Of a stretch of 19,068 bases of DNA, positions 15,417 through 19,068 are shown one piece after another. The stretch is taken from positions 1 through 19,068 of the forward strand of contig DASSGB010000055.1 of NCBI GenBank assembly GCA_035693825.1, read 5' to 3'. Each line of letters opens with the position of its first letter. The first letter of the stretch is position 1. The notes below the pieces were generated by a model. That model saw only the letters and a program-made list of their open reading frames with translations, was not told where the DNA came from and did no database searches. The position numbers and the translations under genes are program-made. This stretch comes from MGOM01 sp035693825. GTDB lineage: Bacteria; Chloroflexota; Anaerolineae; Anaerolineales; E44-bin32.

Positions 15417-16898
15417 ATGGCCGGTGAGAAGGATCTCTACGCCCTTCTCGGCGTCGCCCGCAATGCCACAACCGATCAGCTGCGCCGCGCCTACCGCGAG
15501 GCGGCGCTTCGCCTCCATCCCGACAAGAACATCCGTCCGGGAGACACGGAGCTCTTCCTCGATATCGGGCGGGCCTACGAGATCCTGAGCGACCCCGAAC
15601 GTCGGGCGATCTACGATCGCCAGCTGGCGCAGGCCGAAGAAGACGCCGCCTCCAGAGCCAGCCTGCGCTGTGTCGTCACCCACAGCCGCGCCGCGCTCCT
15701 TCAGGTCGATGAGCCCCAGGTGCATTACCTTCTGCTCGACATTCTCCCGGGCGAAGGCATGCCGACCATGCGGCCGCCGATCAACGTGTGCATCGTCATC
15801 GACCGTTCGACCTCGATGCGCGGGCAGCGGCTCGATCAGGTGCGCTCGGCGACCCTGTCGATCCTCAAGGACCTTCAGGCGACCGATTCGGCGTGCATCG
15901 TGGCCTTCAGCGATCGAGCCGAAGTGGTCGTCTCCAACGATCAGGCCAAGGACTTGTCCTCCGCCCGTTCGCGCCTGAGCCTGTTGCAGGCCGGGGGCGG
16001 CACCGAGATCGGCCAGGGGCTCGAGCTGGGCATGACCGAACTGCAGCGGAACTTCTCCCGCGACGGGGTCAACCATCTCATCCTCCTGACGGATGGTCGA
16101 ACCTACGGCGACGAAGAAGTCTGCCTGAAGATCGCCGAGCAGGCTGCGACCCGCGGCATCACCCTCAATGGCGTGGGCATCGGCGCCGACTGGAGCGATC
16201 GCCTGCTCGACGACCTCGCCAGCCGCAGCGGCGGCAACGTGCTCTTCCTCGATACACCGAAGGCTGTCACCGATCTGCTGCAGCGCATCTTCGACTCGCT
16301 CGGAAAGGTCTTCGCCAACCGGGTGCGGCTGGAGGGCGCCTTCACCGACCAGGTGGACCTGCGTTCGACCTATCGCCTGCTTCCGGATCCGATGCCGATG
16401 GGCGACGCCCTGCCCATGACGCTGGGGCATCTGCCGCGCGACGGTCGGATTCGGCTTCTGTTGGAAATGGTGATCCACCCGGTAGGCCTCCAAACCGATG
16501 TCAGCCTGGGACACTTGACCCTGGCCGCCGATATTCTGGGCCTGGGCCCCGAACCTCAAACGCTGCCGGTTCGCCTGGCGATCGATGTCACCAAAGAGCC
16601 CGACGGCACTCCGCCTCCGCAGGACATCGTCGCCGCCCTCAGCCAGATCGCGCTGTACCGAATGCAGGAGAAGGCGCGCCACGAGGCCGAGCTGGGGCAG
16701 TCGTCGCAGGCGGCTCGCCGGCTGGAGAATCTCGCCACGCATCTCCTGGCGGCGGACGAACGGGAGCTGGCCAAGGCCGCGCTGAGCGAGGCGGAGCGGC
16801 TATCTCACTCGCGGCGCCTATCGACCGAAGGCGAGAAGATCCTCAAGTACGGCACGCGGGCGTTGCTCCTGCTTCCCGCCAAGTCGGGTGCGCCGTGA
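15417..16898 (+). CDS. J-domain/VWA-domain fusion protein
   Basis: This encodes 493 residues. An N-terminal J domain (about 5-70) has DLYALLGVARNATTDQLRRA, the HPDK motif (His34, Pro35, Asp36) and FLDIGRAYEILSDPERRAIYD. Through HPD it should stimulate the ATPase of DnaK. A VWA domain (about 120-300) follows with a complete MIDAS: DRSTS (Asp129, Ser131, Ser133), Thr196 in GGGTEIG and Asp226 in LLTDGRT, so it should bind a metal ion and a partner. The C-terminal ~200 residues form a beta-rich region and end in a helical part (QEKARHEAELGQSSQAARRL). There is no signal or membrane segment. No dnaK or grpE lies nearby, so this is not the housekeeping DnaJ (also no Gly/Phe or zinc region). I infer that it brings Hsp70 to a target recognised by the VWA part. 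Confidence 0.92.
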   Translation: MAGEKDLYALLGVARNATTDQLRRAYREAALRLHPDKNIRPGDTELFLDIGRAYEILSDPERRAIYDRQLAQAEEDAASRASLRCVVTHSRAALLQVDEPQVHYLLLDILPGEGMPTMRPPINVCIVIDRSTSMRGQRLDQVRSATLSILKDLQATDSACIVAFSDRAEVVVSNDQAKDLSSARSRLSLLQAGGGTEIGQGLELGMTELQRNFSRDGVNHLILLTDGRTYGDEEVCLKIAEQAATRGITLNGVGIGADWSDRLLDDLASRSGGNVLFLDTPKAVTDLLQRIFDSLGKVFANRVRLEGAFTDQVDLRSTYRLLPDPMPMGDALPMTLGHLPRDGRIRLLLEMVIHPVGLQTDVSLGHLTLAADILGLGPEPQTLPVRLAIDVTKEPDGTPPPQDIVAALSQIALYRMQEKARHEAELGQSSQAARRLENLATHLLAADERELAKAALSEAERLSHSRRLSTEGEKILKYGTRALLLLPAKSGAP

Positions 16899-17410
16899 TC
16901 GAGTGCCCGGCGTGCAAACACCAGGAATTCGTGGGGACGATGTACTGCGGCGAATGCGGCGCTCGCCTCGTCCCTTCCGGCCCGATCCCCACCATGTCCA
17001 TCCCCCGCGACCGGGTCCTGCAGGAGGCTTCGGTCACCAAGCCCGCGCCGCCCGAAGGCCCCGAACTCGAAACGGGCGCCATCGTCGGCTTGCGGGTCCT
17101 GACCACGGGGGATATCCTTCCGCTGATCGGCCGCGACAACTTCACCCTGGGCCGCGCCTCGGAGGGACAGGCGGTCATCCCCGATATCGACCTGGGCGGC
17201 TATAACGCCTTCGACTCGGGAGTCTCGCGCATGCACGCCGAGGTCCTGCTCGAGGAAGACGGCGTGTACGTGGTGGACCTCGAGAGCGCCAATGGGACGC
17301 TGGTGAACGGCAAGAAACTCGAGCCGCAACATGTGGCTCCCGTCCGCCACGGCGACGTCATCCAGCTCGGCCGGTTGCGGCTTCAGCTGATTTCCCGGTA
17401 TCGGGGCTAG
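16895..17410 (+). CDS. Zinc-ribbon plus FHA-domain protein
   Basis: This encodes 171 residues from GTG 16895, overlapping the previous stop (GTGA). The N-terminus has a zinc ribbon, CPAC (4-7) and CGEC (18-21). A linker of ~50 residues rich in Pro and Thr (GPIPTMSIPRDR) follows. A C-terminal FHA domain (about 75-170) has FTLGRASE with Arg87, SRMHAEV with Ser111 and His114, and SANGTLVNGKKL with Asn133; these residues bind phosphothreonine. It should therefore read the output of the operon's kinase. The linker threonines are candidates for phosphorylation and self-binding, as in actinobacterial GarA/OdhI; that parallel is inferred. The zinc ribbon could bind nucleic acid or protein. Confidence 0.93.
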   Translation: MIECPACKHQEFVGTMYCGECGARLVPSGPIPTMSIPRDRVLQEASVTKPAPPEGPELETGAIVGLRVLTTGDILPLIGRDNFTLGRASEGQAVIPDIDLGGYNAFDSGVSRMHAEVLLEEDGVYVVDLESANGTLVNGKKLEPQHVAPVRHGDVIQLGRLRLQLISRYRG

Positions 17411-17418
17411 AGGTTCCC

Positions 17419-17661
17419 ATGCCAATCACTCTCCTGGTGCATCTCTCCGGGGAAGATCCGGTGGTCGGGGAGGTCGAGGAGTTTCCCTCGCCGAACGACA
17501 CCTTCATCAGCCTCAACAATCCGCGCCGGCGAGATGGCAAGGACCTGCCCTACGTTCAGGGGAACGTCGTGACCGTCGTCTGGCCCATGCACCGCATCAA
17601 CTTCGTCGAAGTGCTCCCGACCTCGGAAGAAGAGAAGCTCATCGGCTTCGTCCGGGAGTAG
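17419..17661 (+). CDS. 80-residue protein of unknown function
   Basis: The ATG at 17419 follows the FHA stop by 8 nt, with AGAGG just upstream. The product is small, beta-rich and acidic: MPITLLVHLSGEDPVVGEVE, then NDTFISLNNPRRRDGKDLPY, VVTVVWPMHRINFVEVLP and the acidic tail SEEEKLIGFVRE. It looks like a single small beta-barrel. I do not recognise the family. The pattern of a short domain with a VxxVxWPxxRINFVEV strand suggests a conserved structural unit. It has no signal peptide or helix for a membrane. It lies between the FHA gene and the response regulator with almost no gaps (1 nt to the latter), so it is part of the operon. Confidence 0.72.
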   Translation: MPITLLVHLSGEDPVVGEVEEFPSPNDTFISLNNPRRRDGKDLPYVQGNVVTVVWPMHRINFVEVLPTSEEEKLIGFVRE

Positions 17662-17662
17662 C

Positions 17663-18397
17663 ATGGCCGCCTCGCCTCCGAGCCGACGCCGCATCCTGGT
17701 GGTCGACGATGAACCGCGGATGATCCGTTTCATCCGCCTCAACCTCGAACACGACGGATTCGACGTCGTCGAGGCCAGCTCGGGCTCGCAGGCCCTGGCC
17801 GAGCTGCGCGATCGCCTGCCCGACCTCGTGCTCCTGGATGTGATGATGCCGGACCTGGACGGCTTCGAAACGCTGCGCCTGGTGCGGGAGATCTCCAGCG
17901 TGCCGGTCATCATGCTGACCGCCAAGGGCGAGGAGGACGACCGGGTGCGCGGGCTCGAGCTCGGGGCCGACGACTACGTCACCAAGCCCTTCAGCCCTCG
18001 GGAGCTGGTCAGCCGGGTGCGGGCCGTCCTGCGCCGAACCGAGTCGCCGGCCCCGGCCTCGCACGAGCCGCTGCGCATCGACGACCGCCTGACCATCGAT
18101 TTCGACCGCCGCGAAGTATGGGTCGAAGGCAAGCTGGTCCGCCTGAGGCCGACGGAGTACCGGCTGCTGTACCACCTGGTCCAGAACGCCGGATGGGTCG
18201 TGCCTCACGATCAGCTGCTGGCCAAAGTGTGGGGGTATGAGTATCGGGAGGAAACCCACTACCTGCGGCTGTACATCAACTACCTTCGGCAGAAGCTCGA
18301 GGCGGATCCCGCCCAGCCCCGCTACATCCAGACCGAACGCGGCGTGGGCTACCGTTTCGTCGACTTCCGCCGCTCGGCGCCGGCGCCCGCCGCCTGA
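17663..18397 (+). CDS. OmpR/PhoB-family response regulator
   Basis: This encodes 244 residues. The receiver domain (about 10-122) has the acidic pair in VVDDEPRM (Asp15, Asp16), the phosphorylation site Asp59 in LVLLDVMMPDLDGFE, the Thr of MLTAKG and the Lys of YVTKPFSPREL. The C-terminal winged helix (about 140-236) shows LRPTEYRLLYHLVQNAG and YINYLRQKLEADP, ending ERGVGYRF. It binds DNA, typically at direct repeats with an 11-bp period. No histidine kinase is encoded next to it in the window. Being last in a Ser/Thr kinase operon suggests either cross-phosphorylation by a remote histidine kinase or control by the Ser/Thr kinase. It resembles KdpE-like members in overall style but cannot be assigned. 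Confidence 0.93.
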   Translation: MAASPPSRRRILVVDDEPRMIRFIRLNLEHDGFDVVEASSGSQALAELRDRLPDLVLLDVMMPDLDGFETLRLVREISSVPVIMLTAKGEEDDRVRGLELGADDYVTKPFSPRELVSRVRAVLRRTESPAPASHEPLRIDDRLTIDFDRREVWVEGKLVRLRPTEYRLLYHLVQNAGWVVPHDQLLAKVWGYEYREETHYLRLYINYLRQKLEADPAQPRYIQTERGVGYRFVDFRRSAPAPAA

Positions 18398-18432
18398 AGC
18401 TCCGCCTGCCCCGCTAACCTGATTCTGACGCG

Positions 18433-18498
18433 CCTCCAACGCCCTTCCAATACCGCCTGCCTACGCTAAGGGCAACCTACGCACGTTGTTGGAGGAGG
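18433..18498 (+). promoter_or_regulatory. Candidate RNA thermometer over the hsp20 ribosome site
   Basis: CCTCCAAC (18433-18440) is the exact complement of GTTGGAGG (18488-18495), which includes the first part of the Shine-Dalgarno GGAGGAGG (18491-18498). Directly inside, GCCCTT (18441-18446) pairs with AAGGGC (18468-18473). The result is a nested hairpin with a 21-nt loop and a 14-nt bulge. Folding would hide the ribosome site, as in thermometers of other small heat-shock genes. No CIRCE element is present, and no transcription start is identified. Confidence 0.5.
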
Positions 18499-18504
18499 TT
18501 GGCC

Positions 18505-18951
18505 ATGACTCGTCTAGTGCGCTGGGAACCGTTCCGTGAGATGGTGTCCATCCGCGACATGATGGACCGCTTCATCGAAGACTCGTTCGGCACCGCCCGC
18601 GGGTCTTTCGACGGCGAGGGCTTTATGTCGCCGCCGGTCGACATGTACCAGACCGACGATGACGTGATCGTCAAGGCGACCCTGCCGGGCTTCAAGCCGG
18701 AAGAGATCAACATCTCCGTCACCGGCGACACGCTCAGCCTGCGCGGGGAGACCACGGCCGAGTCCGAGGTCAAGGAAGCCACTTACCACATGCGTGAGCG
18801 CCGCTTCGGTTCGTTCTCCCGCAGCCTGCGGCTGCCTTCGGCCGTTGTGGCCGAGAGGGCCAAGGCCGATTTCGAGAACGGCATACTCACTCTGACCCTG
18901 CCCAAGGCCGAAGAGGTCAAGCCAAAGACGATCTCGCTCAAAGCGAAGTAA
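18505..18951 (+). CDS. Small heat-shock protein, Hsp20/alpha-crystallin family
   Basis: This encodes 148 residues. It is an ATP-independent holdase that binds unfolding proteins and oligomerises in the cytoplasm. I place the start at ATG 18505, 6 nt after GGAGGAGG; a TTG at 18499 would abut that site. The N-terminus WEPFREMVSIRDMMDRFIED is typical of bacterial class A proteins. The alpha-crystallin domain spans about 43-140: PPVDMYQTDDDVIVKATLPG, then GETTAESEVKEATYHMRERR and the FENGILTLTLPKAEE segment. The conserved ILT motif in GILTLTLPK and the C-terminal TISLKA (I-x-L) mediate assembly. It is separated from the response regulator by 107 nt and followed by a strong terminator. Confidence 0.96.
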   Translation: MTRLVRWEPFREMVSIRDMMDRFIEDSFGTARGSFDGEGFMSPPVDMYQTDDDVIVKATLPGFKPEEINISVTGDTLSLRGETTAESEVKEATYHMRERRFGSFSRSLRLPSAVVAERAKADFENGILTLTLPKAEEVKPKTISLKAK

Positions 18952-18966
18952 CGTCCATATCGGTGC

Positions 18967-18998
18967 ACCGCCCGGGCCTTTGCCCGGGCGGTTTGATT
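18967..18998 (+). terminator. Rho-independent terminator of hsp20
   Basis: A perfect 11-bp stem, ACCGCCCGGGC (18967-18977) with GCCCGGGCGGT (18982-18992), closes a CTTT loop. TTTGATTCTTC follows. It starts 15 nt after the hsp20 stop. Confidence 0.88.
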
Positions 18999-19068
18999 CT
19001 TCAGCCTGGCCCCACGCGCTGCCGAAGGTGTCGAAGCGCGGGCCTGTCCGGTGTTTCGACTTCGTTCC

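Noticed and set aside
18398..18504. CIRCE or other HrcA operator upstream of hsp20
   Set aside because: No TTAGCACTC-N9-GAGTGCTAA-like repeat is present. The inverted repeat there overlaps the ribosome site and reads as an RNA fold instead.
19030..19060. GTCGAA/TTCGAC inverted repeat at the right edge
   Set aside because: The arms are only 6 bp and lie against the window end. It may be part of a dispersed repeat, but that cannot be judged here.

Overview
The window is high-GC, densely coded bacterial chromosome with many 4-nt ATGA/GTGA gene overlaps. Gene content suggests Chloroflexota (an Anaerolineae-like lineage): a type 2 IPP isomerase next to a short-chain prenyl synthase, a YabE-like G5 lipoprotein carrying a beta-propeller, and a BACH-like thioesterase next to an unaccompanied BchI-like ATPase. 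The taxon is inferred from gene style and was not checked by any search. I see no insertion sequence, phage gene, CRISPR array, tRNA or rRNA.

Region 1 (1-4177, minus strand) is one tightly overlapping operon, read right to left: scpB, rluB, sucC, sucD, a small TPR protein and a URO-D-family protein that runs off the left edge. It joins chromosome segregation, rRNA modification and the TCA-cycle succinyl-CoA synthetase.

Region 2 (about 4150-8445, plus strand) holds cell-envelope genes: a small lipoprotein, a DUF348-G5-propeller lipoprotein, a UDP-glucuronate decarboxylase-like sugar enzyme, a GtrA-type membrane protein, and a small GWV-repeat protein of unknown function behind its own promoter.

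Region 3 (8441-10149, plus strand) holds an acyl-CoA thioesterase that appears to start at ATT, coupled to a BchI/ChlI-like AAA+ ATPase. acpP (minus strand) converges on the ATPase with no gap between the stop codons. The hairpin that probably terminates acpP lies inside the ATPase coding region.

Region 4 (10457-12546, plus strand) is an isoprenoid pair, fni and a polyprenyl synthase, behind a near-consensus promoter divergent from acpP.

Region 5 (12542-18397, plus strand) is the most notable part. It is a six-gene phospho-signalling operon: a cytoplasmic Ser/Thr kinase fused to an eight-repeat PQQ-like propeller, a PP2C phosphatase, a J-domain/VWA fusion, a zinc-ribbon/FHA protein, an 80-residue unknown and an OmpR/PhoB-type response regulator without a histidine kinase. 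An extended -10 box and two 8-bp direct repeats with an 11-bp period, the geometry used by PhoB-type regulators, lie upstream. The set resembles kinase/PP2C/VWA triads such as TerY-P, but I do not recognise this exact combination as a described system.

Region 6 (18433-19000, plus strand) is an Hsp20 gene whose 5' leader can fold so as to pair with its Shine-Dalgarno sequence, a candidate RNA thermometer, followed by a strong terminator. The last ~70 bases show no gene.
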